Positions 35,931 through 44,519 of a DNA stretch of 64,000 nucleotides are shown in pieces. Origin of the DNA: Streptomyces sp. NBC_01431. GTDB lineage: Bacteria; Actinomycetota; Actinomycetes; Streptomycetales; Streptomycetaceae. Within the stretch, counting starts at the first letter, position 1; every line of letters starts with the position of its first letter. The translations under genes and the position numbers were made by a program. The stretch is taken from NCBI RefSeq assembly GCF_036231355.1, contig NZ_CP109496.1, positions 1,240,001-1,304,000 on the forward strand. Reading direction: 5' to 3'. The notes under the pieces were generated by a model. That model had not been told where the DNA came from. It saw only the letters and a list, made by a program, of their open reading frames with translations, and searched no databases.

Positions 35931-37118
35931 GGGGCAGGCCGGACCCGCCGGCGTTCCGGTGGGGGTGGGCGTCGCCGTCGCGGTCGGGGACGCGCCGGGA
36001 CAGGCCGGCAGCCCGGGGCTGCCCGACGGCGAGGGCCCCGGGCTCCCCGAAGGACCAGGGCTCGCGGACGGCGAAGGAGACGGACCCGGGCTCTGGGACG
36101 GCGACGGCGGCAGCGACGCCGAGGCACTGGCCGCGGGCGGCGTCGGGACCGGGGCCGAGGGGTGGTCGCTGGGCTGCGGCCCGATGACGATGCCGCCGCC
36201 CTGCCCGGCGCCCTTGTCCGCGCCGAGCTGCCCGGCGCTGCCCGCGCCCGGCGTGGTCGGCAGTACCCCCTTCCCGTCCGGCACGGCATGGGTGCCCCGA
36301 CGGTAGAAGTCCAGCCACGACAGGACGGTCCGCAGATAGTCGGCGGAGTTGTTGTAGCTGAGCACCGCACGGTTCAGGTCCGCCGAAACCGCCACGTCAC
36401 GCGAGTCCGCGCACAGATAGACCCCCGCGGCCAGCGCCGAGTCGAAGACGTTGTTGGGATCTTTCACACCGTCACCATTGCCGTCCTGGCCCCAGGTTGC
36501 CCAGGTCGACGGGATGAACTGCATGGGCCCGACCGCGCGGTCGTAGCGCGTGTCACCGTCCAGTGTGCCGTGGTCGGTATCGGCGATGGCGGCGAAGCCC
36601 GAACCGTTGAGCACGGGGCCCAGGATCGGGCTGAGGGTCCTGCCGTGCGCGTCGACGCGTCCGCCGCCCGCGTGTCCCGATTCAACCTTGCCGATGGCGG
36701 CGAGCAGCTGCCAGGGAAGGTGACAGCGGGGCCGGGTCACCCGCAGCCCCGACTGCGCCTGCTGGTACGCGGCGAGCACGGTGGCCGGGATGCCCTCCTG
36801 CGTCCACACCGGATCGATCACCCCCACGGTCGGCGGCGCGCTCGGGGGCCGCGAAGACGAGACCGGCGGCGGCAGTTCGGTGTGGTACGAGCCGTCGGAC
36901 GGGGGCTGTTCGGCCACGGGGACGGGCCCGCCTACCGCGGGCTTGTCCTGGTGCGGCGGCGCGGCGGCGTGCAGCAGCCCCGGGGCCTGCGAGGCGGTGA
37001 GCGCGGCCAGCACGGCGGCCGCGACCGTGGTGGCGGCCAGCCCGCGCCGCAACCGCTGCCCGCCGGGCAGCGCGCGCCCTGCACACCCGTTGCCGCTCAA
37101 GTACTCCAGCGCCTTCAT
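35916..37118 (-). CDS. Lytic murein transglycosylase, end of mce operon
   Basis: 400 residues. A basic N-terminus and hydrophobic segment (about 26-52) anchor or export it. The catalytic domain (about 110-285) is MltB-like: Glu146 in AIGKVESGH is the catalytic acid, with AVGPMQFIPSTWATWG and LSYNNSADYL. The C-terminal 80 residues are Ser/Pro/Gly repeats ending in TPTPTGTPAG and PSPTP, a likely cell-wall-spanning tail. Its ATG overlaps the stop of the preceding Mce-associated gene (ATGA), so it is translated as part of the mce operon. Local opening of peptidoglycan to seat the importer is a plausible role. Confidence 0.85.
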   Translation of the reverse strand: MKALEYLSGNGCAGRALPGGQRLRRGLAATTVAAAVLAALTASQAPGLLHAAAPPHQDKPAVGGPVPVAEQPPSDGSYHTELPPPVSSSRPPSAPPTVGVIDPVWTQEGIPATVLAAYQQAQSGLRVTRPRCHLPWQLLAAIGKVESGHAGGGRVDAHGRTLSPILGPVLNGSGFAAIADTDHGTLDGDTRYDRAVGPMQFIPSTWATWGQDGNGDGVKDPNNVFDSALAAGVYLCADSRDVAVSADLNRAVLSYNNSADYLRTVLSWLDFYRRGTHAVPDGKGVLPTTPGAGSAGQLGADKGAGQGGGIVIGPQPSDHPSAPVPTPPAASASASLPPSPSQSPGPSPSPSASPGPSGSPGPSPSGSPGLPACPGASPTATATPTPTGTPAGPACPSPTP

Positions 37119-37855
37119 GAGCCCTGCCCGAAGGTGTCGATGGCGGAGATCTGCCAGGTGCCGCTTCGTTCATGCACCACGTCAACGGCGAACATCGCTG
37201 CTGCGTACGTCGTTTCGGGCTTCTTGCCCGCGGTGCGCGTACTGCTCTGGTCGGCGTAGACGAGGACCCGGGCACGCGAGCCGTCGATCATCTCCACCCC
37301 GCTCTCCGTCACGGTCGTCGTCAGGACGAGTTTTTGGTCCTTGGCCTGTGCGCGCACGGTGGCGAGCATGTCGCGATGCTGCTGAACCGCCTTGCCGGTG
37401 AGGAGAGTTGAGGCCGCCTTGTCGGCAGGGGCGGTGTCCGCGTAGTTGTACGAGAACAGCGCGGCGACGGCTTTGGCGGTCTGGCCCTTGATCTCGCTGG
37501 TACGGGCGAGATCGGTGAGGGCGGCGTTCCGCACGGCCGGGTCGGACCGCAGGGCGTCGGCCCGGGTGGCGGCGAGCGCGCCGAACGCGCCGAGCAGGAC
37601 GATGAGCGCGCACAGGACGGCGGGCAGCCGGATGGAAGGCAGACGGTCGAGGGACCTCCGGACGGCGGACGACCGCGGTGCGGGGTGCGGCGGCGAGGGC
37701 GCGCGAGCGGCCTTTCGGGATTCGTAACCACCCCGCGACTTGGGCGAGTTGGCAAGCACACTCGTCCGCTCCGGCGGCGGCTCGGTGACGGTGCGGGCGA
37801 CACTGGCGTTCGCCAGACGGCGCCGGCGGTTGACCAGGTGGCGGGTCGTCGACAT
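37115..37855 (-). CDS. Mce-associated membrane protein 4
   Basis: 246 residues. A long basic, Pro/Ser-rich cytosolic N-terminus (1-75) precedes one membrane helix (about 77-96, LPAVLCALIVLLGAFGALAA). The outer part (about 97-246) has the NTF2-like fold of Mce-associated proteins: NAALTDLARTSEIKGQTAKA, LFSYNY and a C-terminal GTWQISAIDT. Such proteins, called Mas or Mam, stabilise mycobacterial Mce complexes. It overlaps the transglycosylase start by 4 bp. Confidence 0.8.
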   Translation of the reverse strand: MSTTRHLVNRRRRLANASVARTVTEPPPERTSVLANSPKSRGGYESRKAARAPSPPHPAPRSSAVRRSLDRLPSIRLPAVLCALIVLLGAFGALAATRADALRSDPAVRNAALTDLARTSEIKGQTAKAVAALFSYNYADTAPADKAASTLLTGKAVQQHRDMLATVRAQAKDQKLVLTTTVTESGVEMIDGSRARVLVYADQSSTRTAGKKPETTYAAAMFAVDVVHERSGTWQISAIDTFGQGS

Positions 37856-37940
37856 GGGCGGGGGCTCCTGTTCTGGCGGAAGGGCTGCGGAGGGGGCGAA
37901 AGGTGGGGATGGCCGCGGACGAGCCGGAAGAAGGAGGGGC

Positions 37941-38480
37941 TCAGTTGGGCGCGTTGCTGCCGACCGGGGCCTGGCCGAGGGCGCTCAGCTTCCAGCCGGC
38001 GGGCGTACGGGTGAGTTCGCCGAGCATCCGGCTGTCCTTGGCGGCGGGCTGCTGCTTGGGCGCCTGCACGGTGATCCGCAGTGACACCATCACCCTGGCC
38101 TTGCCCGCCCGGTCGTCCAGCTCGGTGACCGCGCCGTCCAGCACCTTGGCGGTGGTGACGGTCTGAGCCTGCCGCACCTGCTTCTCGAACTCGCCTCGTC
38201 CATCGGACAGTTGCTGGTGCAGATCACCGGTCGTGGAGGCCTGCCACAGATCGAGGCCGTGCGCCACGTCCTTGTGGTCGAGGGTGGAGAGGTTCTGCAC
38301 GGCCTGCTCGCCGACCGCGAGGACCTCGTCACGGGAGGCGGCGTAGGCGACCGTGTCGTCGTGCGCCGCGCTGTACCAGGACCAGCTCGCCCATACCGCG
38401 AAGCCGCCCACGAGCAGGGTGAGCGACATCGCGGCGACGAGCAGTGGCTGGGCGGTGATGCGTGCCATGTTGGTTCTCAT
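37941..38480 (-). CDS. Mce-associated membrane protein 3
   Basis: 179 residues with one N-terminal helix (about 11-30, PLLVAAMSLTLLVGGFAVWA) and an outer NTF2-like domain: VAYAASRDEVLAVGEQAVQN, LSTLDHKD, then AVTELDDRAGKARVMVSLRI and GWKLSALGQ. It is the closest relative in the window of Mce-associated protein 1 at 39334 (shared VAYAASRD, AVTELDDR, GWKL). Start 38480 or in-frame ATG 38468. Confidence 0.8.
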   Translation of the reverse strand: MRTNMARITAQPLLVAAMSLTLLVGGFAVWASWSWYSAAHDDTVAYAASRDEVLAVGEQAVQNLSTLDHKDVAHGLDLWQASTTGDLHQQLSDGRGEFEKQVRQAQTVTTAKVLDGAVTELDDRAGKARVMVSLRITVQAPKQQPAAKDSRMLGELTRTPAGWKLSALGQAPVGSNAPN

Positions 38481-38504
38481 CCCTCTCGCAGGATCCGTGC
38501 GACG

Positions 38505-38603
38505 GCGGGCGGTTCGGTCGCGGCCCGTTCGGGGCGGTTCGGTTACGGAACGGTTCGTTGCGGGCGGTTCGGCTGCGGGCGCTGCGGTTGCGGGCGCTGC
38601 GGT
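38505..38603. repeat. Degenerate GC repeats between two Mce-associated genes
   Basis: GGCGGTTCGG-like units recur, ending in a perfect 15-bp tandem duplication (TGCGGGCGCTGCGGT at 38574-38588 and 38589-38603). It makes the largest gap (129 bp) inside the otherwise tight operon. Confidence 0.75.
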
Positions 38604-38609
38604 TGAGGT

Positions 38610-39308
38610 CTAGCGGGCCTGGATATCCGTGATCTGCCAGTTCCCGCCGGTGAGTTGGGCGGTGATGGACAGCTGCGCGGCGGCGGTGGTGGCGGGCTTG
38701 CCCGCGCGCTGCGCCCGCTGGTCGAGGAAGACCAGGAGCTCCGCCCGGTCACGGGTGAGCCGGGTGACCCCCGCGCGTACGACATGAGTGGTCAGCGTCA
38801 GCTTCTGCTCGGCGACGCGCTGCCTCAGTTCGCCGAACAGTGCCGCATATTGACCGGCGGCCCTGCCCCCGAGCAGCTCGCGCCCGGCGTCCTGCGTCGA
38901 GCTGGTGTCCTGCGGGGCGTACGAGAACACCTTGCCGAGCGTGTTGCTGACGTCGCCGATGACACGCGTGGTGGCACCCGTGTCGGAGAGCGCGTGGTTC
39001 GCCAGGCCTGGGCTGTCCTCCAACTGCCGTGCCGCGAAGAGGAGTCCGCCTGCGGCCAGGAGGAGGGCGCTGGTCGCGACGAGGCCCAGCACACGGCGGG
39101 CGCGACGGCGACGCGGCTCGGGGTCGGAGGCGTTTTCCTGAGGGGCCTGGTCGTCGGCCGCACCCTCGGAAGCCGTGAAGTCGTCGTTGCCCGCGGGCCC
39201 GGGGGGCGCGGCGCCGCTACCGGTCGGCTCGCAAAACCCTGACGGTGACGGATCGACCGGCTCCTTCTCGGGCCGCCCCTTCACGGGGTGCGGTTTCGTT
39301 GTGCGCAC
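38610..39308 (-). CDS. Mce-associated membrane protein 2
   Basis: 232 residues. A long Pro/Gly/acidic cytosolic N-terminus (1-66) ends in the basic RRRRARR, then one membrane helix (about 72-92) and an outer domain ending GGNWQITDIQAR, the Mce-associated pattern. FSYAPQDT and LTLTTHVVRAGV parallel Mce-associated protein 4 at 37115 (LFSYNY, LVLTTTVTESGV), so proteins 2 and 4 form one subtype and 1 and 3 the other. Confidence 0.8.
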   Translation of the reverse strand: MRTTKPHPVKGRPEKEPVDPSPSGFCEPTGSGAAPPGPAGNDDFTASEGAADDQAPQENASDPEPRRRRARRVLGLVATSALLLAAGGLLFAARQLEDSPGLANHALSDTGATTRVIGDVSNTLGKVFSYAPQDTSSTQDAGRELLGGRAAGQYAALFGELRQRVAEQKLTLTTHVVRAGVTRLTRDRAELLVFLDQRAQRAGKPATTAAAQLSITAQLTGGNWQITDIQAR

Positions 39309-39333
39309 GCGGTTTCTCCCTACCGGTCGGGGG

Positions 39334-39858
39334 TCAGGGCGCGGTGACCGGGACCGCGCTGAGTGCCTTCAACTTCCAGCCGGAGCCGGTGCGTTCCAGC
39401 GTGGCTTCCAGGCGTTTGCGGTCCGTGCCGGCCGCGCCCGTGGCCGCGGTGAGCTGGACTTGGACGGTCGCGATGACCTTCGCCGTGCCGGAGCGGTCGT
39501 CGAGTTCGGTGACGGCGGCGTCCGTGACGGTGCCGCGCGCCGACGCGGCCGGTCTGCCCGTACCGGCCCGGCTCAGTTCCTCGTGGAGCGGTCCGGTCGA
39601 GGAGTCGAGCCAGCCGCGCAGCGCCGCGTCGGGGTGGGCGGCATCCAGCGTGGACAGCGCGGCGATCTGCGTCCGCCCCGCCTTCAGCGCCGCGTCGCGC
39701 GATGCGGCGTACGCGACCGAGGAGTCGTCCCGGGCCTGCGCGTAGGTCAAGCCCGCGTAGGCGCAGAACGCGGCCGAGACCGTCAGGGCGGCGGCCATGA
39801 GGACGCGGCGCGGCCGGCCGGTCCTACCGAGGCCGTTCTCACGCTCGTCCCCCGTCAC
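39334..39858 (-). CDS. Mce-associated membrane protein 1
   Basis: 174 residues from GTG 39858, overlapping the MceF stop as GTGA. One membrane helix (about 18-37, VLMAAALTVSAAFCAYAGLT), then an outer domain with SVAYAASRDAALKAGRTQIA, LSTLDAAHPDAAL, AVTELDDRSGTAKVIATVQV and a C-terminal GWKLKALSAVPV. It is translated with the Mce subunits and probably binds them on the outer face of the membrane. Confidence 0.82.
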   Translation of the reverse strand: MTGDERENGLGRTGRPRRVLMAAALTVSAAFCAYAGLTYAQARDDSSVAYAASRDAALKAGRTQIAALSTLDAAHPDAALRGWLDSSTGPLHEELSRAGTGRPAASARGTVTDAAVTELDDRSGTAKVIATVQVQLTAATGAAGTDRKRLEATLERTGSGWKLKALSAVPVTAP

Positions 39859-41141
39859 GGACGTCCCCCCTGTTCGCCGTTGCCGGCCGTCATGCCGAGG
39901 AGGCCCGCGAGGTCCGACGGGCCGCCGGCGGGGAGGGCAGGCAGGGCCAGCGCTCCGGGGAGCGGTGTCGACGGGGTCGCGGTGGCGGGCCTCGGGGGCA
40001 GCGAACCCGGGGTCGCCGGGGCCGGGACCGGACCTCCGCCGGGGGCGTGCGCCGAGCCGCGGACGTCCATGCCGCTGCTCGCGGGCGCGGCGCACCTGGC
40101 CTTGGTGTTGAGGTTCGGGGTGTCGAGCGTTTCGAGGCCGTTGCGGTACGTCGTGCCGCCGTATCCGTCGGTGCAGGGCAGCGGCGCGAAGAAGGTGACC
40201 GCCATGCCGAGGTTGGCCCCCTTGCCGTCGATGGCGGTGGCACCGGCGGCGGCCAACGGGGGCAGTTTCACCAGGAGTTCCTCGATTCCGCGCTGCCGGG
40301 TGACGGCCACGTCCGCCGTGGTCAGTAGGTTGGCGAGCACCACGCCGAGCTGCGGATCCAGGTCCCGCAGCAGTCCGCTGATCTGCCCGGCCGCATCCGG
40401 CGCGGCGGCGATCAAACGGCGCAGATCGGTGTCGGATCCCTTCAGCGTGGCCGCGAGCTGCTGTGCCCCCGACGCGAACGTCTTGATGGCCCGGCCCTCC
40501 TCGGCCTGAGTGCGCAGCACGGTTTCGCCGTCCGCGAGCAGCGTCGTGGTGGTGGGCAGCGCCTTGTCGGCCGCCTTCACGAAGTCGCCTCCGTTGTCGA
40601 GCAGCACTTGGAGGTCGTCGCCCCGCCCCTCGAAGGCCTTGCCGAACTCGTCGACGACGGTGCGCAGCGAGTCCAACGGCACTGACGCGGCGAGGTCGTT
40701 GACGCCGGTGAGCACGGTGGTGACGGGCGCCGGGGTCCGCGTCGCGTACTGGGCGATCTCCGCGCCGTCTCCGAGGTAGGGCGCCCCCGTGGACGTCGGC
40801 CGCAAGTCGATGTACTGCTCGCCGACTGCGGACAGGTTGGCCACGACGGCCTCCAGGGCGCTGGGTATGGGCGGCGCCGAGTTGTCGATGCGCAGCTCGG
40901 CGACCACCCCGTCGTCGGTGAGGTCGATGGGCCCGACGCGGCCCACCGACACGCCCCGGTAGGTCACGTTGGAGTGGGTGAACAGGCCGCCGGTCTCGGC
41001 GAGATGGACCTTCACCGTGTAGTAGTCGCGGATGCCGACGTAATGGCCGACATCGGCGTACGTGAACCCGGTGTAGCCGAGCACCAGCACCCCGATGACG
41101 AGGAACGCGAGGTTCTTGAGCCTGGTGGCGAGGGTCAGCAT
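39855..41141 (-). CDS. mceF: Mce family protein MceF
   Basis: 428 residues with an N-terminal helix (about 9-29) and an MCE/MlaD domain (about 38-115: VKVHLAETGGLF, YRGVSVGRVGPIDLT, VVANLSAVGEQYIDLRP). A long alpha-helical stretch (about 120-300) should join the other Mce subunits in the lipid tunnel. The C-terminal 100 residues are Pro/Gly/Ala-rich. Its ATG shares a base with the MceE stop (TGATG). Confidence 0.92.
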   Translation of the reverse strand: MLTLATRLKNLAFLVIGVLVLGYTGFTYADVGHYVGIRDYYTVKVHLAETGGLFTHSNVTYRGVSVGRVGPIDLTDDGVVAELRIDNSAPPIPSALEAVVANLSAVGEQYIDLRPTSTGAPYLGDGAEIAQYATRTPAPVTTVLTGVNDLAASVPLDSLRTVVDEFGKAFEGRGDDLQVLLDNGGDFVKAADKALPTTTTLLADGETVLRTQAEEGRAIKTFASGAQQLAATLKGSDTDLRRLIAAAPDAAGQISGLLRDLDPQLGVVLANLLTTADVAVTRQRGIEELLVKLPPLAAAGATAIDGKGANLGMAVTFFAPLPCTDGYGGTTYRNGLETLDTPNLNTKARCAAPASSGMDVRGSAHAPGGGPVPAPATPGSLPPRPATATPSTPLPGALALPALPAGGPSDLAGLLGMTAGNGEQGGRP

Positions 41142-42301
41142 CAGCGCGTTCCCCCCGTGCCACCGACGGCAGGCAGGCCGAGCGGCGCCTTGGCCGCGGG
41201 CGGTGAAGTGATCGGCGGGATGATGCGGGTGCCGGGTACGGCCGCCACATCGAGATAGACGTTCAGGTAGTCGCCCTTGATGCCGCGCAGCACCTCGTCC
41301 GTGAACGGGTAGGTGAGCAGCACTTGAAGCGAGTCCGGCAGGTCCTTGCCGGAGTCCGCCAGCGCCTTGAGGCTGGGTGCGATCGCCTTCAGATCGGCCA
41401 CCATGTCGTCCTTGCTCTTGTTGATCGTGGAGACGGCGACCGTGGAGAGGGTGTCGAGGGACTTCAGCATCGTGAGCAGTGAACCCCTTTGGTCCTCAAG
41501 GACTTTGAGGCCCGGGGACAGCCCGGTCAGGACGGTGCCGACCTGCTGCTTGCGGGTGGCGAGGGTCGTGGAGAGCCGGTTGACGCCGTCGAGCGCGTCG
41601 GTGATGTCGCCGCGGTGCCCGTCGAGATCGGTGACCAGGGTGTCGACGCGCCGGAGCATCGAGCGGACCTCCGGCTCACGGCCGCCGATCGCCTTGTTGA
41701 GCTCGGTGGTGATCGTCTTGAGCTGGTTGACACCGCCCCCGTTGAGCAGCATCGAGAGCGCCCCCAGCACCTCCTCCACCTCGGGGTTGCGGTTGGTGCG
41801 CGCGAGGGGGATGGCGGCACCGGGTCCGAGGCTGCCCCGCGCGGTCTCCTTGGTCTCCTTCGCGGGCGCGGAGAGCTGGACGAACTTCTCGCCGAGGAGG
41901 CTGGACTGTTCCAGCTGGGCATAGGCGTTGGCGGGGAGCTTCACGTCTCCCCTGATCCGCATGGTGACGTTCGCGGACCAGCCGTCCGGCGCGAGCGACA
42001 CCTCGGTGACCCGCCCGACGGCGACGTCGTTCACCTTCACCGCGACCTGCGGCACCAGGCTCAGGACATCGGCGAAGTCGGCGGTGATGTCGTAGGGGTG
42101 GGCGCCGAGGTCGGCGCCGCCGGGCAGTGGCAGTTGGTCGATGCCGGAGAACGACGGCACCGAGCAACCGCCGAGGGTGAGGGCCAGGGCGACGAGCGCC
42201 GCGACGCCCGCGCCAAGGCCCGCGACGGCCCGCCTGCTGACCCTCCGGCCGCTCAGCGCCTGACGGGCGGACCGTATCCGGCGGGTGGCCATCGCTCTCA
42301 T
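41141..42301 (-). CDS. mceE: Mce family lipoprotein MceE (LprK type)
   Basis: 386 residues. A basic N-terminus and hydrophobic segment end in the lipobox LTLGGC (Cys46), so this subunit is a lipoprotein, as MceE is in mycobacteria. MCE domain about 68-150 (YDITADFADVLSLVPQVAVK, VGRVTEVSLAPDG, EQSSLLGEKFVQL), helical tunnel region about 170-330. ATG 42301 overlaps the MceD stop (ATGA). Confidence 0.93.
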   Translation of the reverse strand: MRAMATRRIRSARQALSGRRVSRRAVAGLGAGVAALVALALTLGGCSVPSFSGIDQLPLPGGADLGAHPYDITADFADVLSLVPQVAVKVNDVAVGRVTEVSLAPDGWSANVTMRIRGDVKLPANAYAQLEQSSLLGEKFVQLSAPAKETKETARGSLGPGAAIPLARTNRNPEVEEVLGALSMLLNGGGVNQLKTITTELNKAIGGREPEVRSMLRRVDTLVTDLDGHRGDITDALDGVNRLSTTLATRKQQVGTVLTGLSPGLKVLEDQRGSLLTMLKSLDTLSTVAVSTINKSKDDMVADLKAIAPSLKALADSGKDLPDSLQVLLTYPFTDEVLRGIKGDYLNVYLDVAAVPGTRIIPPITSPPAAKAPLGLPAVGGTGGTR

Positions 42302-43422
42302 CCCCGGCCCCCGCCCGTGGCCGCGGCATCGGCCGCGCTCCCGTACACCGTCCCGACGGCGGGCAGCGGCAGCGCCGGGAGCGCCTTCAGGCGGGCTTGC
42401 GGCACCGGTAGGAGTGCCGCGCTGCCCGCTGTCGCGGGGTGGGGCGGGAAGACGATGTCACCGCCCATGCTGATCTCGTTGATGTCGCCCCGGCCGTCGA
42501 GGGTGCGGTGCGCCGGGTCGTAGGCGTTGAGCGCGTTGCCGGCGGCCAGGGGTGCGGTGTCCAGGGCTTCGGCGAGCGAGGCCCGCTGGTCGACCAGGAT
42601 CTGGGTGAGCGGGACGAGCTTGTCGACCTCGGCCTTGAGGCTGCCGCGGTTGTCCTGGATGAACGTCTTCACCTCGCCCAGCGCCGTACCGAGCTCCTTG
42701 AGCGCGCCCGCCAGGTTGTCCTTGTTGTCGGCGAAGAACGAGGTGACGTCGGCGAGTTGGTTCTGGGCGTCGCGTACCGCGCCGTCCTTGTCCTTCAGCA
42801 TGGTGGTGAACGTCTGTAGATGGGAGAGCGTGGCGAAGAGGTGCTCGCTGCTGCCGTCCAGGGTTTTGGCCGCCTTGCCGAACTGCTCGACGAAGTCCCC
42901 GATCGCGGCCCCGTTTCCGTCCAGGTTCTTCGCCCCGGTGTCGAGCAGGCCCGAGAGTGCTCCCGTCGCGTTCGCCCCGTTGGGGCCGAGGGACTTGCTG
43001 AGCTGGGTGATGGACGCGTACAGCTGGTCGACCTCCACGGGCGTGGCGTTGCGGGAGGCGGGCAGCTCTGCCCGGTCGGAGAGCTCAGGTCCCCCGGTGT
43101 AGGCGGGGGCGAGCTGGACGTACCGGTCGGCGACGACGCTGGGTGAGACGATCGCGGCCCGGACGTCCTTGGGCACCCGTACACCCCGGTCGAGTGTCAC
43201 GACGACCTTGACCTGTTTGCCCTGCGGGGTCACCGAGTCGACCTCGCCCACTTTCACGCCGAGGATCCGCAGATCGGAACCGGGGTAGATCCCGACGGCG
43301 TGGTCGAAGTAGGCGGTGATGCGCTTCCCGCCGGAGTCGGCGAACACGCGCAGACCGCCGAGCACCACCGCGATGATCACCGCGAGGGCCGCGACGACCG
43401 TGAGGGCGCGTCGCCGGGTCAT
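42298..43422 (-). CDS. mceD: Mce family protein MceD
   Basis: 374 residues with an N-terminal membrane helix (about 7-27), MCE domain about 32-110 (ITAYFDHAVGIYPGSDLRIL, VKVGEVDSVTPQGKQVKV, SPSVVADRYVQLAP), helical region about 120-290, and a Pro-rich tail after PAHRTLDGRGDINEI. Its ATG overlaps the MceC stop by 4 bp. Confidence 0.92.
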   Translation of the reverse strand: MTRRRALTVVAALAVIIAVVLGGLRVFADSGGKRITAYFDHAVGIYPGSDLRILGVKVGEVDSVTPQGKQVKVVVTLDRGVRVPKDVRAAIVSPSVVADRYVQLAPAYTGGPELSDRAELPASRNATPVEVDQLYASITQLSKSLGPNGANATGALSGLLDTGAKNLDGNGAAIGDFVEQFGKAAKTLDGSSEHLFATLSHLQTFTTMLKDKDGAVRDAQNQLADVTSFFADNKDNLAGALKELGTALGEVKTFIQDNRGSLKAEVDKLVPLTQILVDQRASLAEALDTAPLAAGNALNAYDPAHRTLDGRGDINEISMGGDIVFPPHPATAGSAALLPVPQARLKALPALPLPAVGTVYGSAADAAATGGGRG

Positions 43423-44519
43423 GAGTAGCCTCCGTTCTTCGGCGGCATGCAGCCGGCTTTCGGGAGGGAGCCCGCGGGGAGGTAGTTCCCCGGGACGAGC
43501 CCACAGAGGTAGGTGTCGAACCAGCGGCCGTTGCCGAGGGTGTTACCGACGAGCCGGTAGTAGGGGCCGGCGAGGGCCAGCGTGCGGTCGAGTCCCTGCT
43601 GGTTCTTGACGAGGACGTCGGTGACGCGGCCCAACGCCGCGAGCGTGGGACTCAGTTGGGCCGAGTTGTCCTTCACGAGACCGGTGAGCTGGGTGCCGAG
43701 GCCCCGGGTGCCGGTGAGCAGTGCCTGGATGGCGTCGCGGCGCTGCTTGAGTTCGCCGAGCAGCAGCCCGCCGTCGTCGATGAGGGTCTCGAAGCTGCTC
43801 TTCTTGTTGGCGAGGGTCTTGGTCAACTGCTCGCTGCCCTTGAGGAGTTGGGCGAGCTGGGTGTCACGCTGGGAGACGGTCTTCGAAAGCGCCGAGAGCC
43901 CGGACACGGCGGTGCGCACATCGGGCGGCGAGTCCTTGAAGGTCTCGGAGATGGTCTCGAAGCTCTTGGCGAGCTGGGCGGTGTCGATGTCGCCGATCGT
44001 GTTGCTGAGCCCCTCGAAGGCCTGGGTGACGTCGTACGGCGATGTGGTGCGGGCCAGCGGGATGCGGCTGGCGGGGTTCTGCCTGCCGCTGCCGAGCGGG
44101 TCGATCGCCAGGTACTTCTCGCCGAGCAGGGTCTTGATGGCGATCGCCGCCGTGGAAGCGTCGCCGATCCAGACGTCCTTCACCTTGAAGGTGACCTTCA
44201 CCTTGGCGCCGTCCAGCAGGACATCGCGGACCTCGCCGACCTTCACCCCGGCGATCCGCACCTCGTCGCCGCCGCGCAGGCCGGCCGACTCGGAGAAGTC
44301 GGCGCTGTAGGTCGTGCCGCCGCCGATGAACGGCAACGAGCCCGCGTTGTACGCCGCGACGCCGACCAGGGCCAGGAGCAGCAGACCGACCAGGCTGACC
44401 GTGACGGGATTGCGCTCCTTCATCGGCTTCATGCGCCGCGGGCGCGGCAGGCCCAGGCGGCGCGGGCGCGGCGGACCGGAGCGGGCGAGCCGGGGGCGCA
44501 CCGGTATGGGGAGTCTCAT
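43419..44519 (-). CDS. mceC: Mce family protein MceC
   Basis: 366 residues from ATG 44519, whose ATGA overlaps the MceB stop; an upstream in-frame ATG is less likely. A basic N-terminus (1-38), membrane helix (about 41-58), MCE domain about 70-150 (YSADFSESAGLRGGDEVRIA, VKVGEVRDVLLDGAKVKV, IKTLLGEKYLAIDPLG) and helical region about 165-320. It ends with LCGLVPGNYLP, a pattern shared with MceB (LNLYLCEAKVSG). Confidence 0.92.
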   Translation of the reverse strand: MRLPIPVRPRLARSGPPRPRRLGLPRPRRMKPMKERNPVTVSLVGLLLLALVGVAAYNAGSLPFIGGGTTYSADFSESAGLRGGDEVRIAGVKVGEVRDVLLDGAKVKVTFKVKDVWIGDASTAAIAIKTLLGEKYLAIDPLGSGRQNPASRIPLARTTSPYDVTQAFEGLSNTIGDIDTAQLAKSFETISETFKDSPPDVRTAVSGLSALSKTVSQRDTQLAQLLKGSEQLTKTLANKKSSFETLIDDGGLLLGELKQRRDAIQALLTGTRGLGTQLTGLVKDNSAQLSPTLAALGRVTDVLVKNQQGLDRTLALAGPYYRLVGNTLGNGRWFDTYLCGLVPGNYLPAGSLPKAGCMPPKNGGYS

